Origin: PWND01 sp964601515
GTDB taxonomy: Bacteria; Bacteroidota; Bacteroidia; Bacteroidales; UBA7960
DNA: 22,671 bases
Direction: 5' to 3'
Assembly (NCBI GenBank): GCA_964601515.1
Contig: CAZRNU010000042.1
Span: forward strand, 1 to 22,671
The translations under genes were made by a program, and so were the position numbers. Of the stretch, positions 9,430-16,348 are shown piece after piece. Position 1 is the first letter of the stretch, and every line of letters starts with the position of its first letter. The notes under the pieces are model-generated. The model saw only the letters and a list, made by a program, of their open reading frames with translations. It did not search any database and had not been told where the DNA came from.

Positions 9430-10473
9430 ATGCAAAATAAAAACAGAAATATCATAAGTATGTTTCTCAAAATTAATTTTTTGATTTTGACTTTACTTGT
9501 TTTGCATATTGATATAGCAATTAGTCAGAAACCTCAGTTTACACAATTTTATGCCTCTCCGCTATACCTAGCACCTTCATTTACAGGAGCTACTGATGGT
9601 TCGCGTGCGGCACTAAATTATAGAAATCAATGGCCTGAAATTCCTGGTGCATTTGTAACATATGCATTTTCTCTTGATCACTTTTTTCACAATTATAATA
9701 GTGGATTAGGGTTGTTTATACTAAGGGATGAAGCAGGTAGTGCCAGGCTCGGAAACACAACCGCAGGCATTCTTTATTCTTATACTTTTAATGCTGACCA
9801 TAGATGGACTATGAGACCAGGTATTCATTTGAATTATACTCAGCAAACTATTGATTATAGTCGTTTAATTTTTGGCGATCAGCTGTCGATTGACGGAAAT
9901 CATTCGCCTACTTCTTTAATTACCTTGCCTCCAATGGAAAGAGTTGCTTATTTTGATGCTTCATTCTCTTGGCTGGCTTATACTTCTGATATTTGGGTTG
10001 GCATAACGGCAGACCATTTAATGATGCCTAATCAATCACTAACCGGTCAAAATGATAGAATTCCTCTGAAATTTAGCCTTTTTGGAGGTTATAAGTGGCT
10101 TTTGTCTGGTACTTACACCGGAATAGAAGAAGAAAGTATTTCCACCGCATTTTTGTATAAGAATCAAGGCTCGTTTAATCAACTAGACATTGGAGTTTAT
10201 TGGTTTAAATATCCATTTTCACTTGGATTGCTGTATAGAGGTATTCCTATTTTTAATAATCCTGTTTATGGAATTGCAAATAACGATGCAGTTGCAATAA
10301 TCGGAGGCCTGAGAACAAAAAATCTGAGAATAGGTTACAGTTACGACTTTACAATTAGCAGATTGATGACATCAACGGGAGGTGCTCACGAAATTTCTCT
10401 TATTTATCATTTTAATCAAGGTGCTCCTGTGAAAAAGCCCGGAAAAATTCCTTGTCCGGCTAATCAATTTTAA
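9430..10473 (+). CDS. PorP/SprF-family type IX secretion outer-membrane protein
   Basis: This 347-residue predicted outer-membrane beta-barrel belongs to the PorP/SprF family. After a long signal peptide (about 1-33, ending HIDIAISQ) comes the family hallmark start KPQFTQFYASPLYLAPSFTG. Then come NYRNQWPEIPGAFVTYAFSLD, the GLGLFILRDEAGSARLG segment, and many alternating strands such as LRIGYSYDFTISRLM near the end. In Flavobacterium, SprF-like proteins encoded beside type B C-terminal-domain proteins support secretion or surface attachment of that partner. The giant type B protein ends 70 bases upstream, so this is its likely dedicated helper (inference). Start: the open frame reaches a TTG at 9385, but the ATG at 9430 gives a sensible signal peptide; an ATG at 9460 is also possible. 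No clear promoter lies in the 70-base gap, so cotranscription is likely. Confidence 0.9.
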   Translation: MQNKNRNIISMFLKINFLILTLLVLHIDIAISQKPQFTQFYASPLYLAPSFTGATDGSRAALNYRNQWPEIPGAFVTYAFSLDHFFHNYNSGLGLFILRDEAGSARLGNTTAGILYSYTFNADHRWTMRPGIHLNYTQQTIDYSRLIFGDQLSIDGNHSPTSLITLPPMERVAYFDASFSWLAYTSDIWVGITADHLMMPNQSLTGQNDRIPLKFSLFGGYKWLLSGTYTGIEEESISTAFLYKNQGSFNQLDIGVYWFKYPFSLGLLYRGIPIFNNPVYGIANNDAVAIIGGLRTKNLRIGYSYDFTISRLMTSTGGAHEISLIYHFNQGAPVKKPGKIPCPANQF

Positions 10474-10493
10474 TTATTAAAACAATAATTTTT
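10472..10493 (+). terminator. Weak AT-only hairpin after the PorP/SprF gene, possible terminator
   Basis: AATTATT (10472-10478) and AATAATT (10484-10490) form a 7-base-pair stem with a 5-base loop, followed by TTT. A second 7-base AT inverted repeat, ATTTTTT/AAAAAAT, lies at 10502-10520. Neither has G-C pairs, so stability is low. Position at the gene end and just before a new promoter is the main support. Confidence 0.25.
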
Positions 10494-10529
10494 CAGCCTT
10501 TATTTTTTCTAATAAAAAATCTTTAAAAC

Positions 10530-10562
10530 TTTGCATTAAACTTTATTTTTTTACTTACTTTG
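10530..10562 (+). promoter_or_regulatory. Candidate Bacteroidota promoter for the TPR-protease pair
   Basis: TTTG (10530-10533) is followed after 21 bases by TTACTTTG (10555-10562), which matches the -7 consensus TAnnTTTG at all but its second base and continues with C, as is common. Transcription would begin near 10569, giving a leader of about 38 bases before the ATG at 10607. Confidence 0.45.
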
Positions 10563-10606
10563 CAATGCGTACAAAGTTTTAGTTTTAATAAATATTTGAC
10601 TTATTA

Positions 10607-11320
10607 ATGAGCAAGCAAGATTGTAAAAAAAATACCGAACAGGCTTGGCAAAAGTTTTTCGAAAAAGACTTTCAGTCAAGTGTAGATATCTTTGAAGAAG
10701 TGCTTGAAGCAGAAGAAGAGAATAAAGAAGCAATTTATGGGAAAGCATGCGCTTTGTTCAGATTACTGGATTATGATGCCGCAGAAAAGGATTTCAACAA
10801 GCTTATCAAATTAAGTCCTAACGAATCCAAGTTTTTTCATGCCAGAGGATTGTTAAAAGGTGCTGATGAAAATTTTGAAGGCTCTATAAAGGACCTTGAA
10901 AAAGCATTTGACCTTGAGCCGGAGAGTGCTGAGGCTTGTCAGGACCTTGCCTTCGCCTATTTGACCGCAGAAGAGTATAATAAAGCAGCTCTGGCTTTTG
11001 AAAAGTTGGTCGAACTTCATAAAAATTGTCCTCAGGGTTGGTGTGGTAAGGGGCTTGTTGCTCTATTTAAAAAAGAACATAAAAAGGCTGTTGAGTATTT
11101 TAATCTTGCAATAAAATCTGAACCAAACTATTTACTTGCATTGCTGGCAAGAGCTGATGCATATCTTGAATTGGGGAAAACAGCAGAAGCTCAGAGGGAT
11201 TTGAAGAAAGTATTGGGAATAGATGCTAAAATATTCGATAAGAAATCGGAAGATATTGATGATGAAGATGAAAACATTAATGAAGATGATGAGATTGAAG
11301 AATTTGATATTGATGATTAA
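10607..11320 (+). CDS. Cytosolic tetratricopeptide repeat protein with acidic tail
   Basis: This is a 237-residue protein made almost wholly of about six TPR units spaced 34 residues apart (roughly 7-37, 41-73, 75-105, 109-139, 143-173, 177-207). The units show typical W/Y-G-A-Y-P spacing, for example EAIYGKACALFRLLDYDAAE and ALLARADAYLELGKTAEAQ. Residues 214-237 form a very acidic Asp/Glu tail ending EEFDIDD. There is no signal peptide or membrane segment, so a cytosolic scaffold or chaperone-like role is likely. Its partner is unknown. It has its own candidate promoter at 10530-10562. The M48 protease gene begins 28 bases downstream and is probably cotranscribed, but the two products should be in different compartments. 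Confidence 0.85.
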   Translation: MSKQDCKKNTEQAWQKFFEKDFQSSVDIFEEVLEAEEENKEAIYGKACALFRLLDYDAAEKDFNKLIKLSPNESKFFHARGLLKGADENFEGSIKDLEKAFDLEPESAEACQDLAFAYLTAEEYNKAALAFEKLVELHKNCPQGWCGKGLVALFKKEHKKAVEYFNLAIKSEPNYLLALLARADAYLELGKTAEAQRDLKKVLGIDAKIFDKKSEDIDDEDENINEDDEIEEFDIDD

Positions 11321-11348
11321 AATCTTTACATAACAAAACAAGATAATC

Positions 11349-12164
11349 ATGAAAATAAAAATTGTAAAAGCAATAACTTCATTAATAATTGTATTGTCGT
11401 TAATGTTAACTTTTTCATGCGACAGAGGAAAATTTAATGTATTCACTGTTCAGGATGATAAGGAGTTGGGCGATGAAGTGCATGCTGAAATAGAAAAAGA
11501 CCCTGCTACATATCCAATTCTTGACAAAACGGCACATTCAGAATTATACAATCATCTATACAGAATTAGAGATGTGATATTAGCGTCTCCTGATATTAAG
11601 TATAAAAACGAATTCAACTGGGAAATTTATATTATTCATGACGATAATGTAATTAATGCATTTGCTATTCCGGGTGGTAGAACTTATTATTATACCGGAC
11701 TACTTAAGTTTTTAGAAGATGAAGCATCTTTGGCCGGTGTGATGGCTCATGAAGTTGCCCATGCCGACTGGAGGCATAGCACAGCAAGATTGTCAAAAAT
11801 GTATTCTTATCAAACAATTCTTTCAGTAATATTAGGTGATAACCCAAGCCTTGCTGCTGAGATTGCTGCTAACCTTGCACTAGGACTTACAGCGCTTGCT
11901 TATAGCCGTCAGGATGAGTATGAAGCAGATGAATATTCTCTTAGATATTTAGGCCCTGCTGAGCACGACCCAAGAGGAGTAGCTTATTTCTTTGAAATGT
12001 TTGACTTGGATAACCCTCCCTCTACTGTATCAACTTATTTGAGCACTCACCCATATGCAGGTGACAGAATAAATGAAATTTATAGGCTTTTTGGTGAATT
12101 GGGATACGCTGAAGGAGATAGATTTGCTGAACGATATCAGCAAATAAAAGCTCTACTTCCTTAA
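11349..12164 (+). CDS. M48-family metalloprotease lipoprotein
   Basis: This 271-residue zinc metalloprotease is anchored as a lipoprotein. The signal peptide ends in a lipobox, LTFSC, with the acylated Cys at residue 24. The zinc site is HEVAH at 134-138, with the third ligand Glu192 in DEYEAD. Downstream is the family THP motif with a following Arg (STHPYAGDRINEIY), as in BepA/LoiP-type M48 lipoproteins. These act in envelope quality control, so this one probably degrades or matures envelope proteins (family knowledge). Unlike BepA it has no C-terminal TPR domain, but a separate TPR gene lies directly upstream. It converges with the minus-strand sulfur operon, whose last stop is 18 bases away. 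No clear bidirectional terminator is visible between them. Confidence 0.92.
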   Translation: MKIKIVKAITSLIIVLSLMLTFSCDRGKFNVFTVQDDKELGDEVHAEIEKDPATYPILDKTAHSELYNHLYRIRDVILASPDIKYKNEFNWEIYIIHDDNVINAFAIPGGRTYYYTGLLKFLEDEASLAGVMAHEVAHADWRHSTARLSKMYSYQTILSVILGDNPSLAAEIAANLALGLTALAYSRQDEYEADEYSLRYLGPAEHDPRGVAYFFEMFDLDNPPSTVSTYLSTHPYAGDRINEIYRLFGELGYAEGDRFAERYQQIKALLP

Positions 12165-12182
12165 GTCATTTTCCAGCATTAA

Positions 12183-12776
12183 TTAACAACCACCGGAAAC
12201 AGTAATTTTGGTTTCAGTTGTTGTTGCAGTTGATTCAATGCTGCTTGAAGAACTCCCAATTCTTATATAGCGTGGATAATCAAACTTCGCCTTGTCTTCT
12301 GAGTAATACCCAAAAGCTGGATTATATTTATCAATAACATGTTTTATTGCCATTGAATAACTGCCTGAAAGCACCAAAATGTTTTCGAATCCTTTACCTA
12401 CTAATGTAACCCTTGCCACATGAGCATCAGATTCTTTGCTGGCAATTATTACCTTGTGTTTATCTTTTTTAAAAACTTTCTTTGCTTTCTTAGATAGAAT
12501 ATCATTGAAAGGAACGTTTACAGAGCCTTCAATATGACCTTCTTCAAATTCTTCCTCAGCTCTAATGTCAACAAAAACATATTCACTAACTCTTTCACTA
12601 TTTATTATATCATTTAATTCAGCAAAAGTCAATATAGACGATTCATTTGTAATTTCGTTAAGAACGTCTTTTTTGTTGGTTTTATAGCTCTTGGTTGTAA
12701 ACCAATGAAAAACAAGGGCTAATATTATCGCAAGGAAGAATAAAAACGCACTGCTGTTTAATTTTTTTATTACCAT
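12183..12776 (-). CDS. Membrane-anchored rhodanese-like protein lacking catalytic Cys, with C-terminal Gly-Gly-Cys
   Basis: This 197-residue protein has one N-terminal membrane anchor (about 8-26) preceded by lysines, so the rest should be periplasmic. A rhodanese fold spans about 48-148: FVDIRAEEEFEEGHIEGSVNVP, the active-site loop region VIIASKESDAHVA, then GFENILVLSGS. Where active rhodaneses have Cys (VYCxxGxRS) this protein has Ser113, so classical sulfurtransferase activity is unlikely. A 45-50 residue tail rich in Ser and Thr (IGSSSSSIESTATTTE) ends in ITVSGGC. The terminal Cys197 is the only cysteine in the protein. It is the last gene of the sulfur operon, 18 bases after the YeeE-rhodanese fusion. 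A sulfur-carrier role for Cys197 is inference. Confidence 0.85.
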   Translation of the reverse strand: MVIKKLNSSAFLFFLAIILALVFHWFTTKSYKTNKKDVLNEITNESSILTFAELNDIINSERVSEYVFVDIRAEEEFEEGHIEGSVNVPFNDILSKKAKKVFKKDKHKVIIASKESDAHVARVTLVGKGFENILVLSGSYSMAIKHVIDKYNPAFGYYSEDKAKFDYPRYIRIGSSSSSIESTATTTETKITVSGGC

Positions 12777-12794
12777 AATTGTCTTTTTTTAGTA

Positions 12795-14024
12795 TTAACA
12801 ACCGCCGCTACCCTCAGGTATTGAAATTTCAATAATTGTTTTTACAGGCTTTTGTTGAGGTCTTAACTCTCTAACTGCTTTTCCTTCAAGGAAAAAATTC
12901 TTTACTTCATTAAGAAATCTATGTCTGTATAACGCCATGAAATCGCCATTCTGATTTTCGGGAATGGTTTCCTCAACATTAAACACTGCGTCAAAAAATC
13001 CATTAAGTCCACCTTTAAGAATATAAATGTTGTCATAACCTGCTCTTGCAGCAATCATCCATGCATTTGCAGCGCTTGATTCTCCGTCAGAATAAAACAG
13101 TTTCTTCTGGTTCCTATCGCTTAGTATGCTTCTGTATTGATTATCTAATAAGCTTTTTAAAGGAATATTGATGGCTCCCGGCATCATAAATCTGTTTGCA
13201 CTTTCACTATCTCTAACATCTATAAATACACACTCAGCCTCTTCCCGAATAATCCTATAAGCCACTTCGACAGCGTCAACATGATACTCTTGAGAATTAT
13301 ACATTTCCAATACTGCCTCGGGAGACCTTTCTTTAAAGCTACTAGCACGCTCTGCAGGAAGGAAAAGATAAATTATCATAAGAACCATTAGTAAAAATGC
13401 CGGCATTGTATAATTTGGTCGGTCATCAAATTTTTTATAGTCAACTTTATTAGTTTTATCCTCTAGGATTTTCGTAAAAATAAAAGCCATTAAAGCCATT
13501 AAAGCTAAAAAGAAAGCAAACCATTTTTTCGACATTCCTAAAGAGTCGTAAATAAAAGGCTGTCCTAAATAACTCCCTTTGTAAATGGGCTCAAAATAGG
13601 AATAGAAATGGCCAAAAATGAAAATTCCGATGAATGCTCCTATTATAAAAACCATGGCGTCAATTTTGCCAATTACGGCAGCTACAACACTTGTTCCCGG
13701 GCAAAAACCTCCTAATATAAAGCCAAATCCCATAATTACTCCGCCAACAATTGCAGACCAAAGGTATGTTGGATTTATGTATATAAGGTCCATATCAACC
13801 CATCCTAAGTAACTCATAAAAATAAGTCCTGTCATAGCAGTAATGCCTGCTGTAAAAAACACTCTCAAGACAACAAAATCGTAGCCGTAAAAAACTCCTG
13901 CAAGTTTTTTCGAGGAAGAAAACCCTGCCTGTTCTAGAATATAACCGAATCCAAAGCCTATTATCAGAGCGAAAAAAAGGTTGAGTTCCGGGTTTACTAA
14001 TCCTTGTGGTATAAAAGGAGCCAT
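12795..14024 (-). CDS. YeeE/YedE-family sulfur transporter half fused to a periplasmic Cys-less rhodanese, C-terminal Gly-Gly-Cys
   Basis: This 409-residue protein has an N-terminal YeeE/YedE (Sulf_transp) region with about six membrane segments (about 14-31, 47-72, 88-117, 122-140, 166-185, 206-222). The family pore motif is GGFCPGTS with Cys108. A lysine/aspartate-rich loop (186-203) is probably cytoplasmic, so the chain after the last helix is periplasmic. That part carries a rhodanese fold (about 232-345): CVFIDVRDSESANRFMMPGA, then KLFYSDGESSAANA, with Ser312 at the catalytic Cys position, then GYDNIYILKGGLNGF. A long tail ends IEISIPEGSGGC (Cys409). YeeE proteins such as TsuA import thiosulfate, so a sulfur-compound transporter is likely. 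The separate half-transporter gene lies 18 bases upstream. The substrate is not provable from sequence. Confidence 0.88.
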   Translation of the reverse strand: MAPFIPQGLVNPELNLFFALIIGFGFGYILEQAGFSSSKKLAGVFYGYDFVVLRVFFTAGITAMTGLIFMSYLGWVDMDLIYINPTYLWSAIVGGVIMGFGFILGGFCPGTSVVAAVIGKIDAMVFIIGAFIGIFIFGHFYSYFEPIYKGSYLGQPFIYDSLGMSKKWFAFFLALMALMAFIFTKILEDKTNKVDYKKFDDRPNYTMPAFLLMVLMIIYLFLPAERASSFKERSPEAVLEMYNSQEYHVDAVEVAYRIIREEAECVFIDVRDSESANRFMMPGAINIPLKSLLDNQYRSILSDRNQKKLFYSDGESSAANAWMIAARAGYDNIYILKGGLNGFFDAVFNVEETIPENQNGDFMALYRHRFLNEVKNFFLEGKAVRELRPQQKPVKTIIEISIPEGSGGC

Positions 14025-14042
14025 ATTTATTGTTTTTTTAAA

Positions 14043-14561
14043 TTAAACCCACAGTTTCTTGAAAAAATAAGCAATAACGTAGCCTGTTCCGAAGATAGCC
14101 ATCATTGTAAGAATGCCCCCGGTACTTAATACAGCCATTCCGCTTAGTGCTGCCCCACTTGTGCATCCCCTTCCGAATTGAGCGCCAAGGCCGAATAAAA
14201 CACCTCCTGACAAGGCAAAAATTAGTCTTGTAATTGCATTTATCCTTGGGCCCCTCTCAACTTTAAGTCCAAGCCTGCCCGCCATCGCACCACTAAAGAA
14301 CCCACCGAAAATAACTCCAATTACCAGATATACCAACCATGAATTCAATGGGTTATTGCCGGGCACGAAATACTCCTCATAAAACGCTGATTTTTCAGCA
14401 TATTCAGGAGCAGCACTTCCCACAGTTGAAATTACTACACTTTTTGCAGCACCTGATGCGCCAAGACCACGACCTGTAATGACAAATGCTGACAATAGAA
14501 CCAAACCTAGCAGAAAGCCGGCCAAGTATGGGTTCATGTAATTTTTGGGATTAACACTCAT
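14043..14561 (-). CDS. YeeE/YedE-family half-transporter (sulfur compound transport)
   Basis: This 172-residue membrane protein is half the size of a single-chain YeeE. It starts with a helix at about 12-29 leading into GRGLGASGA, then a periplasmic-looking loop (50-72), helices at about 73-96 and 109-130, the pore motif GRGCTSGAALSG with Cys133, and a last helix at about 149-167. Paired with the next gene it would supply the two halves of a TsuA-like thiosulfate/sulfur channel, resembling other split YeeE pairs. I start at the ATG at 14561 (MSVNPKNYMNPYLAGF), 16 bases after the preceding stop. An in-frame ATG at 14633 would overlap the upstream coding end and adds a basic, non-family stretch. 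Unlike the rhodanese proteins around it, it has no Gly-Gly-Cys tail. Confidence 0.9.
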   Translation of the reverse strand: MSVNPKNYMNPYLAGFLLGLVLLSAFVITGRGLGASGAAKSVVISTVGSAAPEYAEKSAFYEEYFVPGNNPLNSWLVYLVIGVIFGGFFSGAMAGRLGLKVERGPRINAITRLIFALSGGVLFGLGAQFGRGCTSGAALSGMAVLSTGGILTMMAIFGTGYVIAYFFKKLWV

Positions 14562-14577
14562 AATATATTGTTTTTTG

Positions 14578-15657
14578 TTAGCAACCTCCTTGTATTGTAA
14601 TCGTTTCAGTTTTAACCTCAGCTTGTTCTCCATTTTCGTCTCCGCTTATTAAAGGGAAATCATTAATGTGAATATCTTGAAAACCTCTAAAAGTAGTTTG
14701 TGTTTTAATCATTGTGTTATTCATAAATGCATTTGCTCCATATGCCTGATTAAATGCGTTGTATCCAAGTAGTCTTAAATATGCAGTTACAAATGAAGAA
14801 TGACTCGCTGTATAGCAAAATACAGCTATTGGTTTATCAGTAGGTAGTGTAAGTAAGTCTTTATTTCTCGCCAAAGATTGTTTTGGAGCGTAATGTATTG
14901 CACCGGGTAGATGTCCTTCATCATAAGTGCTCTTAGGCCAATAAGAAATTATAAAGTATTTATCAGGATTTTCTATAATCTCTTGAGTAGTAACAATAAC
15001 ATCTTTTAATGAAACATCAAGGATTTCTTGTGCCCTGTGTCTTAGCGCTTGATATACGCTTCGCTGATCTGTTTTAAGTGATGGAAGACTGCCCAATGCC
15101 GGCTTTGGATATTCCGTTTTATCCAGCTTACCTTCAAGATATGACCCTATTCCGGCAAGCCAGTAGTTATGGGCTGCTTCACGATTCCATGAGCTTAATC
15201 CATATCGCAGAGTGTAAACATTCTGGTACCCTAATAACATTAACGTCATATTTACATATCCTGACAAGAAAGAATTTGGGCAAACCAAAACAATTTTCTC
15301 GAAAGAATTCGGGTCAATTATATTCTCAAAATAATGTATAATATTAACAGGCCTAACATTAACTGAGGTTGGTATGTGAGCTTCTTTGAAAGATTCCTCA
15401 ATTCTTAAATCAATAATAAGATAATTCTTGCTTTTTAGGTTTTGATAAACTTCGTCTGCATTTATCAGTGCTGGCACTTTTGCGCTGTTTATCAAGTTGC
15501 CGTTTTCTTCAAGATAATCAAGAATCGCAGATGACGGATTTTCAATTACTGAGTCATTTTGATTTGCATCATTACCTCCGCATGAATTCAAAGTTATTAT
15601 TGCAGAGATTGTAATAAGCATAGTGATTACTTTGAACTTCGAGTTTTTTATCTTCAT
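14578..15657 (-). CDS. Double-rhodanese lipoprotein with intact catalytic Cys residues and C-terminal Gly-Gly-Cys
   Basis: This 359-residue protein starts with a lipoprotein signal (lipobox TLNSC, Cys26), followed by Gly-Gly. Rhodanese domain 1 (about 62-165) has LIIDLRIEESFKEAHIP and the loop IVLVCPNSFLSGY with Cys126. Domain 2 (about 205-315) has FIISYWPKSTYDEGHLPGAI and IAVFCYTASHSS with Cys281. A tail then ends ETITIQGGC (Cys359). It therefore has two candidate sulfurtransferase cysteines plus a terminal Cys, on the periplasmic side or in the outer membrane. I use the ATG at 15657, which gives a normal lipoprotein signal; the frame extends to a TTG at 15675. It lies between the cytochrome b and YeeE genes. 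Thiosulfate, polysulfide or persulfide handling is likely by family; the exact reaction is unknown. Confidence 0.9.
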   Translation of the reverse strand: MKIKNSKFKVITMLITISAIITLNSCGGNDANQNDSVIENPSSAILDYLEENGNLINSAKVPALINADEVYQNLKSKNYLIIDLRIEESFKEAHIPTSVNVRPVNIIHYFENIIDPNSFEKIVLVCPNSFLSGYVNMTLMLLGYQNVYTLRYGLSSWNREAAHNYWLAGIGSYLEGKLDKTEYPKPALGSLPSLKTDQRSVYQALRHRAQEILDVSLKDVIVTTQEIIENPDKYFIISYWPKSTYDEGHLPGAIHYAPKQSLARNKDLLTLPTDKPIAVFCYTASHSSFVTAYLRLLGYNAFNQAYGANAFMNNTMIKTQTTFRGFQDIHINDFPLISGDENGEQAEVKTETITIQGGC

Positions 15658-15687
15658 GGTGAAATGTTGTTTCAAAATATCTGATAA

Positions 15688-16338
15688 TTATTCTTTCTTT
15701 TTATTTTCCTTTATATCCTTTTTTTCGTCTTCATCTTCCTCAAGTTCCTCCCATCCGGTAATCATTGCATTAAGGTTAGAAGAAATGGTATGCCCGGTTG
15801 TTATAAGATAGAGATGCACAATCACAAAAGCTATAATCAGATACGCTCCAACTGTATGAAGCAGAGCGATAGGTTCAATACTTTCAATACCAATGCTTTT
15901 CATCTCTCCCTGCCATTGATATCTATAAAACATATATAACAAACCAGTAATAATCATTATAGGAAACAACATTACTTTAAGCATAAAATAAACTATTCTC
16001 TGTAAAGGATTTAGCTTGCTGAGAATAGTTTTTCTTACCGGGTGTGGTGCGTTTCTGAATATACCTGTAAGATAGTATTCTATTTGAGCTTTTAAGTTTT
16101 TGGTTGTAGGTAAATACTGTCGCCATTCCCCTGTTGTAAAATGCCAGAATATTGTAAAAACGGTAAGTATAATAAGCGCCCATGCAGATTTATTGTGAAG
16201 GTCTACAGCACTTTCATATCCAAAGAAAGAAAAGGAGCCATGAACTTCAAATCCGGTAAAAGCCAGAAAAACGACTAAAAAAGCCTGAGTCCAGTGCCAA
16301 AATCTTTCATATTTTTTATAAATAAAAACTCGCTTCAT
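15688..16338 (-). CDS. Cytochrome b (b561 / hydrogenase-type) quinol-oxidising membrane subunit
   Basis: This 216-residue membrane protein has four helices (about 13-31, 50-66, 115-137, 158-180), as in diheme cytochromes b of the Ni/Fe-hydrogenase and PhsC type (PF01292 group). Histidines well placed for heme are His15 (RFWHWTQAF), His48 (VDLHNKSAWA), His66, His161 (IALLHTVGAY) and His175 (IVHLYLITTGHT). The C-terminus (198-216) is a Glu/Lys-rich cytosolic tail. I start at the ATG at 16338 (MKRVFIYKKYERFWHW), 10 bases past the octaheme cytochrome stop; a GTG start at 16410 would overlap that gene. It probably passes electrons between the quinone pool and the octaheme cytochrome, in the reductive direction if that enzyme is a reductase (inference). 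Confidence 0.9.
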   Translation of the reverse strand: MKRVFIYKKYERFWHWTQAFLVVFLAFTGFEVHGSFSFFGYESAVDLHNKSAWALIILTVFTIFWHFTTGEWRQYLPTTKNLKAQIEYYLTGIFRNAPHPVRKTILSKLNPLQRIVYFMLKVMLFPIMIITGLLYMFYRYQWQGEMKSIGIESIEPIALLHTVGAYLIIAFVIVHLYLITTGHTISSNLNAMITGWEELEEDEDEKKDIKENKKKE

Positions 16339-16348
16339 GTTATGAACT

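Noticed and set aside
9118..9435. Minus-strand open frames opposite the end of the PKD gene and the PorP/SprF leader
   Set aside because: They are antisense shadows rich in Ile/Tyr/Leu with no domain, fully covered by a convincing plus-strand gene.
11132..11446. Minus-strand 104-codon open frame opposite the TPR tail
   Set aside because: The Ile/Phe-rich composition is the reverse complement of the Asp/Glu-rich tail; there is no independent support.
12165..12182. Bidirectional terminator between the convergent protease and rhodanese genes
   Set aside because: The 18-base gap shows no hairpin; the nearby GAAAC/GTTTC inverted repeat lies within coding sequence.
14562..14633. Upstream ATG start for the YeeE half-transporter
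   Set aside because: It would overlap the end of the double-rhodanese gene, which encodes the GGC tail. The ATG at 14561 gives the operon's usual 16-base gap.
15976..16183. Minus-strand 68-codon open frame inside the cytochrome b gene
   Set aside because: It is an out-of-frame shadow of the cytochrome b gene with no features of its own.
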